From JANQJA01 sp047947185 (lineage in GTDB: Bacteria; Pseudomonadota; Gammaproteobacteria; Pseudomonadales; Azotimanducaceae), in the NCBI GenBank assembly GCA_047947185.1, contig CP170502.1, positions 124,001-188,000 on the forward strand: a stretch of 64,000 bases of DNA, given 5' to 3'. Position numbers and translations under genes: made by a program. Of this stretch, positions 7,796 through 17,232 are shown piece after piece. Each line of letters opens with the position of its first letter. Position 1 is the stretch's first letter. The notes beneath the pieces were generated by a model. It worked only from the letters and a program-made list of their open reading frames with translations, was not told the DNA's origin and did not search any database.

Positions 7796-10195
7796 ATGCC
7801 CTCGATCAAGAAAGTCCCGATAGTTACCCTGCGCGATATGGTGGTCTACCCGCATGGTGTCCAGCCACTGTTTATTGGTACTCCCCGGTCGATTCTTGCG
7901 CTTGATTATGCCCAGGAGCACGACAAGGAGAAAAAGGTCCTGCTGGTCGCCAAGCTGGACCCGGAGAATGAGTCCCCCGGCCCCGATGACCTCTACCGGT
8001 TTGGTACCCTTGCCACCATACTCCAGCTCATTCGCTTGCCTGACAAGACGGTCAAGATCCTGGTCGAGGGGAGCAGCCGTGCCGCGATAAACCAGGTTGT
8101 CGATAACGGCGATTTTTTTGTCGGCGACGTTGAAACCCTGGAAGAAGATGTTCCCGGTGCAGCAGAAGCGGAGTCGATGACCCGGTCGTTGATGAGCGCT
8201 TTTGAGCAGTACGTTCAATTGAGCAAGAAAGTGCCCCCGGAGGTGATGACATCACTATCGAGTGTGGACGACCCCTCCCGATTGATAGATACCATTGCGG
8301 CCCAGCTCAGCCTGAAGCTCGAGGAAAAACAGAAAATTCTCGAGATGATCTCGCTGAACGAGCGTATCGATCACATGATGCAACTGCTGGAAGGAGAGAT
8401 TGATCTCTTTAATGTTGAGAAGCGCATCCGTGGTCGTGTCAAGAAACAGATGGAAAAGAGCCAGCGCGAGTATTATCTGAATGAACAGATGAAAGCCATT
8501 CAGAAAGAGCTCGGTGACATGGATGATGTACCAAATGAGCTTGAGGAGATGCAGGCAAGACTTGAGAAAGCCGGCATGCCAAAGGAGGCGAAAGACAAGA
8601 CCAGGTCCGAACTGAACAAGCTGAAGATGATGTCACCCATGTCAGCGGAGGCGACGGTTGTCCGAAGTTACATCGACTGGATGCTGGGGCTGCCCTGGAA
8701 AAAGCGTTCCAGCGTTTCCAATGATATCAGTGCGGCTGAGGCGGTGCTTGAGGCAGATCACTACGGGCTTGAAGAGGTCAAGGATCGAATTCTCGAATAT
8801 CTGGCTGTGCAGAAACGGGTCAAAAAGATCAAGGGTCCGGTTCTTTGCCTGGTTGGCCCTCCTGGGGTGGGCAAGACCTCACTGGGTGAGTCCATAGCGC
8901 GCGCGACCAACCGAAAATTCGTCCGAATGGCCCTTGGCGGTGTGCGTGATGAGGCGGAGATTCGTGGCCATCGGCGAACCTACATTGGCTCCATGCCGGG
9001 CAAGATTGTACAGAAGATTACCAAGGCCGGCGTCAGGAACCCGCTGTTTCTGCTTGATGAAATTGACAAGATGGGCCAGGACCATCGGGGTGACCCGGCT
9101 TCAGCATTGCTTGAGGTCCTTGATCCAGAGCAGAACAATACGTTCAACGATCACTACCTAGAGGTGGATTACGACCTGTCCGAGGTTATGTTTATCTGCA
9201 CCAGCAATTCCATGAACATTCCGGCACCCTTGCTGGACCGAATGGAAATTATCCGCATTCCAGGGTACACGGAAGAAGAAAAGCTCAACATTGCGACCCG
9301 CTACCTGATTCCCAAACAGACCAGGAACAATGGTGTAAAAGACGATGAACTGACATTTGAGGAAAGTGCGGTTCGCGACCTGGTTCGCTACTACACGCGG
9401 GAGGCAGGTGTGAGAGGGCTCGAACGTGAGATCGCCAAAGTCTGTCGAAAGGTGGTAAAGGAACAGTCTCTGGAATCCAGCTCGGCACAGATTGTCATTA
9501 GCAGTGACAATCTTGAAGACTACTCGGGTGTGCACAAATTCAATTTTGGACGTGCAGACGAACAGGACCAGATTGGCCAGGTGAAAGGTCTTGCGGTTAC
9601 GAGTGTTGGTGGTGAACTGCTTTCAATTGAGGCGGTTGCCGTGCCGGGCAAGGGAAGGACTACCAAAACCGGCTCGCTTGGCGACGTCATGCAGGAATCT
9701 ATCCAGGCGGCACTAACGGTTGTTAGAAGTCGCGCTGGGGTGCTGGGTATAGCTCGTGACTTCCATGAAAAGTATGACCTGCATGTCCACATGCCTGAAG
9801 GGGCGACACCAAAAGATGGGCCGAGTGCGGGTATTGCACTTTGCACCGCGCTGGTGTCCGTACTGACAGGGATACCCGCAAGGGCAGATGTGGCCATGAC
9901 CGGTGAGATTACCCTCCGGGGTCAGGTGTTGCCAATTGGCGGGCTGAAAGAAAAGCTGCTGGCGGCCCATCGCGGCGACATCAAAACTGTTATCATTCCT
10001 GACGAAAATCAGCGTGACCTGAAAGAAATTCCCGACAATATAAAGGCGGATCTGGATATCAGGGCGGTAAAGTGGATTGATGAAGTGCTTGAAATTGCGC
10101 TCCAGCGAATGCCCGAACCGCTCGACGATGAGCCGCCTGTTGAGAAGGAAAAAGCCGCTGAAAATGACCAGGAAGTGAGAATAAACGCACACTAG
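7796..10195 (+). CDS. lon: ATP-dependent protease Lon
   Basis: Homohexameric AAA+ serine protease that removes misfolded and regulatory proteins. The 799 residues match the usual length. The LON substrate-binding domain (about 8-200, opening VPIVTLRDMVVYPHG) leads into a helical linker. Walker A GPPGVGKTS lies near 354 and Walker B FLLDEIDKMG near 420. The protease domain has catalytic Ser in DGPSAGIAL near 677 and Lys in GLKEKLLAAHRG near 719. AGGAG precedes the ATG. It is separated from clpX by a terminator and followed by hupB. Confidence 0.98.
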   Translation: MPSIKKVPIVTLRDMVVYPHGVQPLFIGTPRSILALDYAQEHDKEKKVLLVAKLDPENESPGPDDLYRFGTLATILQLIRLPDKTVKILVEGSSRAAINQVVDNGDFFVGDVETLEEDVPGAAEAESMTRSLMSAFEQYVQLSKKVPPEVMTSLSSVDDPSRLIDTIAAQLSLKLEEKQKILEMISLNERIDHMMQLLEGEIDLFNVEKRIRGRVKKQMEKSQREYYLNEQMKAIQKELGDMDDVPNELEEMQARLEKAGMPKEAKDKTRSELNKLKMMSPMSAEATVVRSYIDWMLGLPWKKRSSVSNDISAAEAVLEADHYGLEEVKDRILEYLAVQKRVKKIKGPVLCLVGPPGVGKTSLGESIARATNRKFVRMALGGVRDEAEIRGHRRTYIGSMPGKIVQKITKAGVRNPLFLLDEIDKMGQDHRGDPASALLEVLDPEQNNTFNDHYLEVDYDLSEVMFICTSNSMNIPAPLLDRMEIIRIPGYTEEEKLNIATRYLIPKQTRNNGVKDDELTFEESAVRDLVRYYTREAGVRGLEREIAKVCRKVVKEQSLESSSAQIVISSDNLEDYSGVHKFNFGRADEQDQIGQVKGLAVTSVGGELLSIEAVAVPGKGRTTKTGSLGDVMQESIQAALTVVRSRAGVLGIARDFHEKYDLHVHMPEGATPKDGPSAGIALCTALVSVLTGIPARADVAMTGEITLRGQVLPIGGLKEKLLAAHRGDIKTVIIPDENQRDLKEIPDNIKADLDIRAVKWIDEVLEIALQRMPEPLDDEPPVEKEKAAENDQEVRINAH

Positions 10196-10205
10196 GACAA
10201 TTGCC

Positions 10206-10235
10206 TTGACAGCCATTTTCTCCAGTTGGTATAAG
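10206..10235 (+). promoter_or_regulatory. sigma-70 promoter of hupB
   Basis: A perfect -35 TTGACA (10206-10211), an 18-bp spacer and -10 TATAAG (10230-10235). It lies just after the lon stop codon and leaves a leader of about 80 bases before hupB. Confidence 0.75.
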
Positions 10236-10321
10236 GTTGCAACAGGGCATGGGGTAGGCCACAAGGGAATGTGGACACGAACTTGACGAACAAACATTCA
10301 TGATCAACATAGGGGTTTAGA

Positions 10322-10594
10322 GTGAACAAACAAGAACTGATAGAAAATATTGCCGCGTCTGCCGACATTACTAAGGCGGCGGCTGGTCGGGCGCTGGATT
10401 CGATGATTGATTCGGTCACCGATTCGCTGAAAAAAGGTGAATCAGTTGTCCTGGTCGGGTTTGGAACATTCACTGTGCGCGAACGGGCTGCACGCACCGG
10501 TCGCAATCCACAGACCGGTCAGGAAATCCAGATTTCTGCCGCAAAAGTCCCCGCATTCAAGGCAGGCAAGGCGTTGAAAGACGCGGTAAATTAG
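10322..10594 (+). CDS. hupB: DNA-binding protein HU, beta-type
   Basis: Small histone-like protein that bends and compacts DNA as a dimer. The 90 residues start at a GTG (10322) with AGGGG upstream. The N-terminal helices (NKQELIENIAASADITKAAAG) are followed by the beta-saddle GFGTFTVRERAARTGRNPQTG. That segment holds the signature RNPQTGQ and the intercalating-arm proline. The C-terminus KVPAFKAGKALKDAVN is canonical. It has its own promoter and terminator, so it can be expressed separately from lon. Confidence 0.97.
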   Translation: MNKQELIENIAASADITKAAAGRALDSMIDSVTDSLKKGESVVLVGFGTFTVRERAARTGRNPQTGQEIQISAAKVPAFKAGKALKDAVN

Positions 10595-10655
10595 GCATCT
10601 ACGCGACTTTTGTTACCGGGACCCCGTAAGACTCCCGGTTTAGCAAAAACAATGT

Positions 10656-10688
10656 AAAATGGCGCATCCGTAATGCGCCATTTTTTTT
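10656..10688 (+). terminator. Rho-independent terminator after hupB
   Basis: AAAATGGCGCAT (10656-10667), loop CCGTA, then ATGCGCCATTTT (10673-10684), a perfect 12-bp stem running into a run of eight T. Strong by inspection. Confidence 0.9.
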
Positions 10689-10717
10689 GGCGTCCAACAT
10701 TCAGTTGAGGAATTTCA

Positions 10718-12586
10718 ATGTCGATTCAGTCGCTTCGGGATCGCTCCGAAGGCGTTATTTCAAAAATTATCATTGGGCTTATTGTGGTTGTTTTTGGCCT
10801 GTTCGGGTTTGGCCAGATTACAACTTACCTTGCGCCTGTCCCCAAGGTTGCTGAGGTGAACGGTGATGACATCACGCTTCAGGAAATGGAGGTGGCCGTG
10901 GAACGGAACCGCCGCCTGATGATGGCCCAGAATCAGACGGTGGATGAAGACCTGCTCCGGACCCAGGTCCTGCAGAACCTGATAACGCGCAAGCTGCTGC
11001 TGCAGGAAGCAGATCGGCTTGGACTGTATTTCAGCGAACAGGATATTGACCTCGATATTGTGTCGACTCCCGCATTTCAGCTGGACGGCGTGTTTAGTGC
11101 TGACCAGTTTCAACTGGTTATCGGCAGCGCAGGCTACTCCCCGGTGGGTTACCGGGCTGAAATGAAAACGGACAAAAAGCTGCAGCAGCTGGCTGCCGCT
11201 ATCCAGGGTTCCGCGTTCCTGACCCGGGAAGACATCAAGCGTTCCAGCGCCCTTGCCCAGCAGACACGTGATGTTGCTTACCTGCGCATTGACGTTGATG
11301 ACCTTATTCCTGAGGTGGAGGTTACGCCTGATGAAGTTGCTGCCTATTATGCGGATAACCCGGCAAGCTTCATGACCGAAGAGACCGTTAAACTTTCCTA
11401 CATTGAAATCAGGCGAGACGATCTGGAACAGAAAGTGGATGTTGACGAAGAGGCGCTGCAGGCGTTTTTTGAAGAAACCCGTGCAATCTACTCGGAAGAA
11501 GAGGCACGACGTCTGGCCCATATCCTGATTGAAGTGAACGACGAGGTGCCGGATGCTGAGGCCAGGGCAAAAATAGAGGCAATCTATCAGCGGATCATGG
11601 ACGGGGAAAATTTTGAAGCGCTCGCGAAGACCCTCTCGGAAGACAGGGGCTCGGCTGCAGAGGGCGGAGACCTTGGCTTTAATCCGCGCGGTACCTTTGT
11701 TGAACCCTTCGAAGAAGCCGCTTACGCCCTTGAATTGAACCAGTTGACCCGACCGGTCAAAACCGAGTTTGGCTATCACATAATCAAACTGTTAGGTTTG
11801 GAAGAGGCCCGCGTTCCTGAATTTGCCGAGGTTCGGGACGAGGTGCTTGCTGCATACCGGGAAGCAGAGGCTGAAAGTAAGTTTATTGAAGTCTCCGGTG
11901 AGTTGTCAGAGCTTGCGTTTGAGGCGCCCGATCTCAATGGCCCTGCCCAGGACCTTGGTCTCGAACTCAAAACAACAGATTTTATCGGGCGTAATGAAGA
12001 AGACGGCATAGGCGCCGAGCCCGCAGTGATTGAAGCAGCGTTCAGTCCGGATGTACTGCTTGATGGCAACAACAGCCGGATTCTTGAACTGACCCCGAAC
12101 CATCACGTTGTCATTCATGTGGATGACCACAGGCCGCAGGAAGTGCGCCCCCTGGCGGAAGTAACGGCGGAGATTACGCGGATGCTGGCTGAGGAAAAAG
12201 CGTCTGCACTTGCGGAGTCAAGAGCCCAGGAAATTGTCGCCATGCTGGAGAGCGGTTCGGTTACCCGCTTCGTCGCGGACAAATTTGGCCTTGAATGGGT
12301 TGTGGTTGGTGATGCTGGACGTAACCAGAGTGGCATGGACCGGGAGATAAACGCTGAGGTCTTTAAGCTACCGCGGCCGCCCGAAGGTCAGAAGTCTGTC
12401 GGCTACGCTGTGCTGAGTGATGGTGACGCCGCGGTGATGACGGTCACCCGAATTTCCGACAAGCCAGATGATGGTAGTGATTTGTCGACACTTGGCAGAA
12501 TACTGGCCAATCAACAGGGTGCCTACGAGTTCACGGAATTCCGGGAAAACCTGGCAAGTCTGGGCGACGTGGAAAGATCCAACTGA
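10718..12586 (+). CDS. ppiD: Peptidyl-prolyl isomerase / periplasmic chaperone PpiD
   Basis: Inner-membrane anchored folding factor that meets proteins leaving the Sec translocon. The 622 residues start with a short cytosolic stretch and one membrane segment (IIIGLIVVVFGLFGFGQI, about 17-34). A SurA_N-like chaperone region follows, then a parvulin domain around 265-365 (RRLAHILIEVND, GDLGFNPRGTFVEPFEEAAY, FGYHIIKLLG). The C-terminal half is another SurA-like region. The length and single anchor match PpiD rather than the soluble, secreted SurA. It sits directly after hupB, as in many gammaproteobacteria, but behind a terminator. Confidence 0.93.
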   Translation: MSIQSLRDRSEGVISKIIIGLIVVVFGLFGFGQITTYLAPVPKVAEVNGDDITLQEMEVAVERNRRLMMAQNQTVDEDLLRTQVLQNLITRKLLLQEADRLGLYFSEQDIDLDIVSTPAFQLDGVFSADQFQLVIGSAGYSPVGYRAEMKTDKKLQQLAAAIQGSAFLTREDIKRSSALAQQTRDVAYLRIDVDDLIPEVEVTPDEVAAYYADNPASFMTEETVKLSYIEIRRDDLEQKVDVDEEALQAFFEETRAIYSEEEARRLAHILIEVNDEVPDAEARAKIEAIYQRIMDGENFEALAKTLSEDRGSAAEGGDLGFNPRGTFVEPFEEAAYALELNQLTRPVKTEFGYHIIKLLGLEEARVPEFAEVRDEVLAAYREAEAESKFIEVSGELSELAFEAPDLNGPAQDLGLELKTTDFIGRNEEDGIGAEPAVIEAAFSPDVLLDGNNSRILELTPNHHVVIHVDDHRPQEVRPLAEVTAEITRMLAEEKASALAESRAQEIVAMLESGSVTRFVADKFGLEWVVVGDAGRNQSGMDREINAEVFKLPRPPEGQKSVGYAVLSDGDAAVMTVTRISDKPDDGSDLSTLGRILANQQGAYEFTEFRENLASLGDVERSN

Positions 12587-12616
12587 TTGCAGACTGACAG
12601 GGTAGTACGGATTAGG

Positions 12617-14362
12617 TCAGTCAGCCCTGGTCACATCGATGTAGAGCATCAGGCGATCGCCGGGTTGCAGGTATTTGCGCCCGGTGATGGCCTTGTTCCA
12701 TTTTCTGATATCGCTGACAGCCACGTTAAATTTCTGGGCAATCAAAGATAGTGATTCACCGCGCCGGACCGAATAGTTGATTTTGCGGATCACTTCATTA
12801 TCCATGGGTGCCAGAACAGCCTCCGGTTGCGCTTTGGCCGCTGTTGTAAAAATGGCAAGTTCGCGTCCCGGTTGCAGGACGTCGGTGGGTGCCATGCCGT
12901 TCCATCGCGCAAGTGTGCGGACTGGCACATCATGCATTTGCGCTATTTCCCACAGGTTGTCACCAGGCTGGACCAGATGTTTGACAGGCGTCTGGCCCAA
13001 CCGCTCCTCAACACTCGCCTGCAGCGACTTCAGGCGTTCTTCTTCACTCAGTTCGTAGCGCTCACCGGGTTCAGTCGCCATGGGTATGACAAGGGAGTCA
13101 CCTGCCCGAATCAGGTTACCACGAAGCTTGTTGGCAGATCGCAACGCGCTGACGCTGGTGTTGTAGCGCGCTGCAATGGTGCCCAGGCTCTCGCCGCTCC
13201 TGATCTTGTGACGCACCCAGCGGACTCGTTCCGCGGCTGGCAATGCGGCGAGCGCTGTGCCGAATGCCGGCGCTTTCTCAACCGGGAGGAGCAGATAATG
13301 CGGCCCTTCTGGATGGGTCGACCAACTATTCAGTGCCGGATTGAGCAGGTAGAGTTCTTCCATGTCAATTTCGGCGAGTTCAGCGGCTTTTGCCAGGTCA
13401 AGCTGGGCTCCTATGTCTACCATCTCCCAGTAGGGCACATTTTTTATCGACTTCAGCGTGATGCCATATGCGGATGGGTCAGCAACCAGCGCACTGATGG
13501 CCAGCAGCTTGGGCACGTAGGTGCTGGTTTCCCGGAGCAGCTTCAGTGAAAAGAAGTCGATATCCTTCCCGGCGGCAAGATTCCTGCGAATCGAGTACTG
13601 AACGTTTCCTTCACCCGAGTTATATGCCGCCAGCGCCAGCATCCAGTCCTCCCGAAGCATGGCGTGGAGCGTTTCCAGATAGTCCAGCGCGGCCCGGGTC
13701 GCCGCTGGCACGTCACGCCGACCGTCATACCAGTAGTCGATCTTCAGCCCGTAACGCCGGCCCGTTGCTGGAATAAACTGCCACAAGCCTGAAGCCCGGC
13801 CGTGTGAGTAGGCGAAGGGGTCAAAGGCACTCTCAACAATCGGCAGGAGTGCAATTTCCATGGGCAGGTCACGCTGCTCTATGGCCTCGACAATGTGGTA
13901 AAGGTGCCTGGCCGCCCTGGTGGCAACACGATCCAGGTAGTCCGGATGGCGAGCATACCAGTTGAGTTCCGCCTGCACGCGTGGGTTGTCAAGGTGGTGT
14001 TCGAGACGAAAACCGGCCCGAATTCGCTGCCATAAATCCTGCTCTGCCGCCTGGACGGGCGCTGAGTCGGGTAGGGTCGGTACAAGCGTTTCCGCTTCGT
14101 CTTCGGTATCCACCGGGATCTGTACATCGTCACGGAGCGTGATACCCAATTCCTCAGGAGAAACCACTTCGACAAGGGGCGTGGCTTCGATGGTTGTTCC
14201 AGGCGGTGCGGTATCTGTCATCGGACCACCGGCAACACAGCCGCTCAGGCTGACAACCAGTACCAAAATGGTGCTAAACTGGACGCATGTTCTTGATTGT
14301 AAACGGGCAGTGATCCTGCTGCTATTTTTCACCTGGCAGATCCTGAAGTCAGACTGCGTCAT
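12617..14362 (-). CDS. mltD: Membrane-bound lytic murein transglycosylase D, lipoprotein
   Basis: Cleaves the N-acetylmuramic acid to N-acetylglucosamine bond of peptidoglycan, forming 1,6-anhydro ends. A lipoprotein signal ends in the lipobox SLSGC (Cys at about 42). The leader is long from the ATG at 14362, so an in-frame GTG ten codons later (14332) may be the true start. The goose-type transglycosylase domain (about 120-260) carries the catalytic Glu in PIVESAFDPFAYSHGRASG. Three C-terminal LysM repeats follow (RSGESLGTIAARYN, QPGDNLWEIAQMH, RRGESLSLIAQKFN), which bind glycan chains. It is divergent from the next gene with about 50 bases between starts. Confidence 0.95.
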   Translation of the reverse strand: MTQSDFRICQVKNSSRITARLQSRTCVQFSTILVLVVSLSGCVAGGPMTDTAPPGTTIEATPLVEVVSPEELGITLRDDVQIPVDTEDEAETLVPTLPDSAPVQAAEQDLWQRIRAGFRLEHHLDNPRVQAELNWYARHPDYLDRVATRAARHLYHIVEAIEQRDLPMEIALLPIVESAFDPFAYSHGRASGLWQFIPATGRRYGLKIDYWYDGRRDVPAATRAALDYLETLHAMLREDWMLALAAYNSGEGNVQYSIRRNLAAGKDIDFFSLKLLRETSTYVPKLLAISALVADPSAYGITLKSIKNVPYWEMVDIGAQLDLAKAAELAEIDMEELYLLNPALNSWSTHPEGPHYLLLPVEKAPAFGTALAALPAAERVRWVRHKIRSGESLGTIAARYNTSVSALRSANKLRGNLIRAGDSLVIPMATEPGERYELSEEERLKSLQASVEERLGQTPVKHLVQPGDNLWEIAQMHDVPVRTLARWNGMAPTDVLQPGRELAIFTTAAKAQPEAVLAPMDNEVIRKINYSVRRGESLSLIAQKFNVAVSDIRKWNKAITGRKYLQPGDRLMLYIDVTRAD

Positions 14363-14415
14363 GATATCGCAAATTGTCCCGGTTCAGTGCCGTCTGCCGC
14401 CTGGTTGTCGACGAA

Positions 14416-15174
14416 ATGGCTGATTCATCGCTTGAAGATATCCGTGCCTGGTTTGCAACGCCACTGGGCCAGCATGTCGTAAACACCCAGGCTGCGGCAC
14501 TTGACCAGCTCTTACCAGGTTTTTTTGGCTACAACCTGTTGCAGCTTGGCATTCAGGAAGCGCCGTTGTTTGGAGCAAGCCACATCCAGAACAAGATGAC
14601 GATGGGTCTGCGGCTTAGCGACAATGCACCTTTTATAGGTCAGCCAACAAGCCTGCCGTTTGAGAGCGACAGTATGGACGTTGTGCTGTTGCATCACCTG
14701 CTGGAGTTCAGCGCATCACCACAACAGATACTGCGAGAGGTTGCACGGGTAACTATCTCCATGGGCCATGTTGTGATCATTGGCTTTAACCCGTTCAGTC
14801 TGTGGGGGCTCTGGAAGACCTGGGGCAGGTATCAGGGCAAACCACCCTGGGTTGGGCACTTTATCCGGCCAGGGAGATTGATGGACTGGCTGAACATACT
14901 GAACTTCAAGATTGACCGCACGCACTACAGTACCTACGGTGTGCCCGTCTACAAGCCGCTTTTTGTCGGAGAGGTGCCGGATTATTCCCAGGGACTCTCA
15001 CGCAGGTCGAACCTGCCGTTTGGCGCTGTTTACGTGATTGTCGCCCGCAAGCATGTGGGCACCATGACACCCATTCGGCCGGTGTGGAAATCCAGTCGGG
15101 CGTTTGGCCAACTGACCATTGTGAGGCCTACCAGTCAGGGAGCCAGTCGTCAGCCGCCGGAAGGTGGCCAGTGA
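14416..15174 (+). CDS. Class I SAM-dependent methyltransferase (YafS-like)
   Basis: 252 residues from the ATG at 14416. A TTG at 14374 in the same frame would add 14, but neither has a strong ribosome site. It belongs to the methyltransferase family that sits beside rnhA in many gammaproteobacteria. The visible core includes the post-motif region FESDSMDVVLLHHLLEFSA and the strand VVIIGFNPFSLWGLW. The glycine-rich SAM motif I is degenerate or absent, as in other family members. Substrate unknown. Its TGA stop overlaps the GTG of rnhA (GTGA), implying translational coupling. The glyoxalase gene gloB, usually between mltD and this gene, is missing. Confidence 0.8.
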   Translation: MADSSLEDIRAWFATPLGQHVVNTQAAALDQLLPGFFGYNLLQLGIQEAPLFGASHIQNKMTMGLRLSDNAPFIGQPTSLPFESDSMDVVLLHHLLEFSASPQQILREVARVTISMGHVVIIGFNPFSLWGLWKTWGRYQGKPPWVGHFIRPGRLMDWLNILNFKIDRTHYSTYGVPVYKPLFVGEVPDYSQGLSRRSNLPFGAVYVIVARKHVGTMTPIRPVWKSSRAFGQLTIVRPTSQGASRQPPEGGQ

Positions 15175-15611
15175 GCGGTGATGCGGTTGTGGAAATATTC
15201 ACCGACGGAGCATGCCGCGGGAATCCGGGTCCAGGTGGCTGGGGGGCATTGCTGCGTTTTGGCAACAAGGAAAAGGAACTCTGGGGCGGAGAGTCTGAAT
15301 CCACTAATAACCGGATGGAGCTAACGGCTGCGATCAGGGGACTCGAGGCATTGTCGCGCCCTTGCCGGGTGATCCTGACCACTGACTCCGAGTATGTCCG
15401 CAAGGGTATTACAGAGTGGATAGACAACTGGAAACGCCGGGACTGGAAAACTGCTGCCAAAAAGCCCGTCAAGAATGTCGATCTCTGGCAACAACTGGAT
15501 GCGCTGGCGTCAAAACATGAGATCGACTGGCGATGGGTGAAAGGACATAGCGGCCATGTTGAGAATGAACGTGTGGATCAACTGGCCAATCGCGGCATTG
15601 ACGAACTCTAG
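15171..15611 (+). CDS. rnhA: Ribonuclease HI
   Basis: Degrades RNA in RNA-DNA hybrids: R-loops, primer remnants and misincorporated ribonucleotides. The 146 residues start at a GTG (15171) overlapping the previous stop, with AAGGTGG upstream. The frame is open 29 codons further but has no better start. Catalytic residues are all present: Asp in FTDGACRGNPGPGG (D12), Glu in NNRMELTAA near 50, Asp in TTDSEYV near 72, and the loop His and last Asp in KGHSGHVENERVDQLA. It is co-transcribed with dnaQ 17 bases downstream, the common pairing. Confidence 0.97.
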   Translation: MSGDAVVEIFTDGACRGNPGPGGWGALLRFGNKEKELWGGESESTNNRMELTAAIRGLEALSRPCRVILTTDSEYVRKGITEWIDNWKRRDWKTAAKKPVKNVDLWQQLDALASKHEIDWRWVKGHSGHVENERVDQLANRGIDEL

Positions 15612-15628
15612 ACAATCGGGGAGACAGC

Positions 15629-16348
15629 ATGAGGCAGGTTGTACTTGATACAGAAACCACGGGGCTGGAGTCTCAGGCGGGGCACAGGATCCTCGAAATT
15701 GGTTGTGTTGAACTCGTCGACCGCAGGCCAACCCGAACCTACCTGCATCACTACATCAACCCTGAACGTGATATTGATGAAGGTGCACTGGCGGTTCACG
15801 GTATTACACTGGAATTTCTCGAGGACAAACCCCGGTTTCACGAAGTCTGGCCAGAGTTTCTGGCGTTTGTTGGTGGTGCGGAACTGATTATCCACAATGC
15901 ACCATTTGACGTGGCATTTATCAACGCAGAAATGCAGCGTATTGATAAGGGGCTCGGGGTTATCACCGACTATTGCCAGATTATCGACAGCCTTGAAATC
16001 GCCCGCAGCAAACACCCGGGGCAAAAGAACAGCCTCGATGCACTGTGCCGACGGTACAGTGTTGATAACTCCCAGCGGACTCTGCATGGTGCGCTGCTGG
16101 ATGCCGAGATACTGGCTGATGTCTACCTGTTGCTGACCGGCGGGCAGGTAACGCTGGGTCTCGACAGCTCTGCTACCAACAGCAGCAATGGTGGTGGCAC
16201 TATCCGCCGTCTGCCTCCGGATCGACCATCGCTCAGGGTGATTCGCGCAAGCGAACAGGAACTTGCTGAGCATGCTGCCAAGCTGGAGACGCTCGACCGG
16301 CTGGCTGAGGAAGGTTGCCTCTGGAAACAGATTGAGGGCGTGTCTTGA
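15629..16348 (+). CDS. dnaQ: DNA polymerase III epsilon subunit (3'-5' proofreading exonuclease)
   Basis: Proofreading subunit of the replicative polymerase core. The 239 residues show a DEDDh exonuclease. Exo I is LDTETTG (D7, E9), Exo II is HNAPFDVAFINAE near 92, and Exo III is the HGALLDAEILADVYL stretch near 152-166 with the catalytic His and Asp. The C-terminal tail, about 185-239, is the polymerase alpha-binding region. GGGGAG precedes the ATG. It overlaps or abuts nudC. Confidence 0.97.
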   Translation: MRQVVLDTETTGLESQAGHRILEIGCVELVDRRPTRTYLHHYINPERDIDEGALAVHGITLEFLEDKPRFHEVWPEFLAFVGGAELIIHNAPFDVAFINAEMQRIDKGLGVITDYCQIIDSLEIARSKHPGQKNSLDALCRRYSVDNSQRTLHGALLDAEILADVYLLLTGGQVTLGLDSSATNSSNGGGTIRRLPPDRPSLRVIRASEQELAEHAAKLETLDRLAEEGCLWKQIEGVS

Positions 16349-17184
16349 CCATGTTTGTATGGCCGGAGCCAAATCAGGATTTTGTATCAGCCACAATCCC
16401 GCCGGAAGATGTCGCCACCGCCTGGTATTTTGTGTTTGATGGCAATGACCTGTTGATGAGGTTTGATGCAGAGGGTAACTGGTGCCCCCTGACGCATGAT
16501 GACATTGACTACATCAATGGTCACCAGCACATATCCCACTACCTGGGGCACATGGCAGGTAAATCGCTATTTGCCGTCGATATGCCGGCGATTGAAGGGG
16601 AAAAGGGAAACCTCCGATCCCTGTTCGGCAGGACCGATCACATGATGTTCTCCCTGGCGGCGCGAGCAATCCAGGTTGTTGAGTGGTACCGGACTCACCG
16701 GTACTGTGGCCGGTGTGGGGGGCTGAATGAAAAGCATCCGCGCGATCGGGCGATGGTGTGTGATCGCTGCGGTATCCATGCTTACCCCCGATTGTCACCT
16801 TCTATTATTGTGCTGATACACAAGGGGGATGAGGTACTGCTGGCGCGTAACCACCGGTTTCCGGCGGGCATGTACTCAACGCTTGCGGGTTTCATTGAAC
16901 CCGGCGAGAACGTGGAGGAAACGTTGGTTCGTGAAGTCAAGGAAGAGGTGGGTGTAGATGTTACCAACCTCATGTATCAGGGTAGCCAATCCTGGCCTTT
17001 CCCCAATTCATTGATGCTGGGCTTCCACGCGGAATATGCCGGCGGGGAAATAGTCTGCCAGCCGGACGAAATTGCTGATGCGGCATGGTTCAATCTTGGC
17101 AGTCTGCCCAATATCCCCGGGAAAGTGGCTATCTCACGGTGGTTGATTGATGCTTACCTGAGTCAGCGCGGTTTTCCGGTCTGA
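16345..17184 (+). CDS. nudC: NAD+ diphosphatase / RNA de-NADding Nudix enzyme
   Basis: Hydrolyses NADH/NAD+ to NMN(H) and AMP and removes NAD caps from RNA 5' ends. The zinc ribbon (CGRCGG then CDRCG, about 118-145) precedes the Nudix box GFIEPGENVEETLVREVKEE near 184. The NudC-specific SQSWPFPNSLMLGF, just after it, distinguishes this from other Nudix enzymes. Two starts compete. A TTG at 16345 has GAGGG six bases upstream and overlaps the dnaQ stop. The ATG at 16351 is twelve bases from the same site. I prefer the TTG on spacing. It is the last gene of the methyltransferase-rnhA-dnaQ run. Confidence 0.93.
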   Translation: MTMFVWPEPNQDFVSATIPPEDVATAWYFVFDGNDLLMRFDAEGNWCPLTHDDIDYINGHQHISHYLGHMAGKSLFAVDMPAIEGEKGNLRSLFGRTDHMMFSLAARAIQVVEWYRTHRYCGRCGGLNEKHPRDRAMVCDRCGIHAYPRLSPSIIVLIHKGDEVLLARNHRFPAGMYSTLAGFIEPGENVEETLVREVKEEVGVDVTNLMYQGSQSWPFPNSLMLGFHAEYAGGEIVCQPDEIADAAWFNLGSLPNIPGKVAISRWLIDAYLSQRGFPV

Positions 17185-17222
17185 GCGCGACCCGGTCTGA
17201 GCGCGACCCGGTCTGAGCGCAG
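17176..17222. repeat. 16-bp tandem repeat, three units, over the nudC stop codon
   Basis: CCGGTCTGAGCGCGAC occurs at 17176-17191 and 17192-17207. A third, slightly altered unit follows (17208-17222, ending AG). The nudC TGA lies in the first unit, so expansion would not change the protein. The sequence just after (TGAGCGCAGCCGTAACAGG) matches 18 of 19 bases at about 22421-22439. Confidence 0.85.
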
Positions 17223-17232
17223 CCGTAACAGG

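Noticed and set aside
10760..11779. Open frame of 339 codons on the minus strand inside ppiD
   Set aside because: It lies entirely within ppiD, whose domains and length are clear. The composition looks like the antisense of a coding region and no family was recognised.
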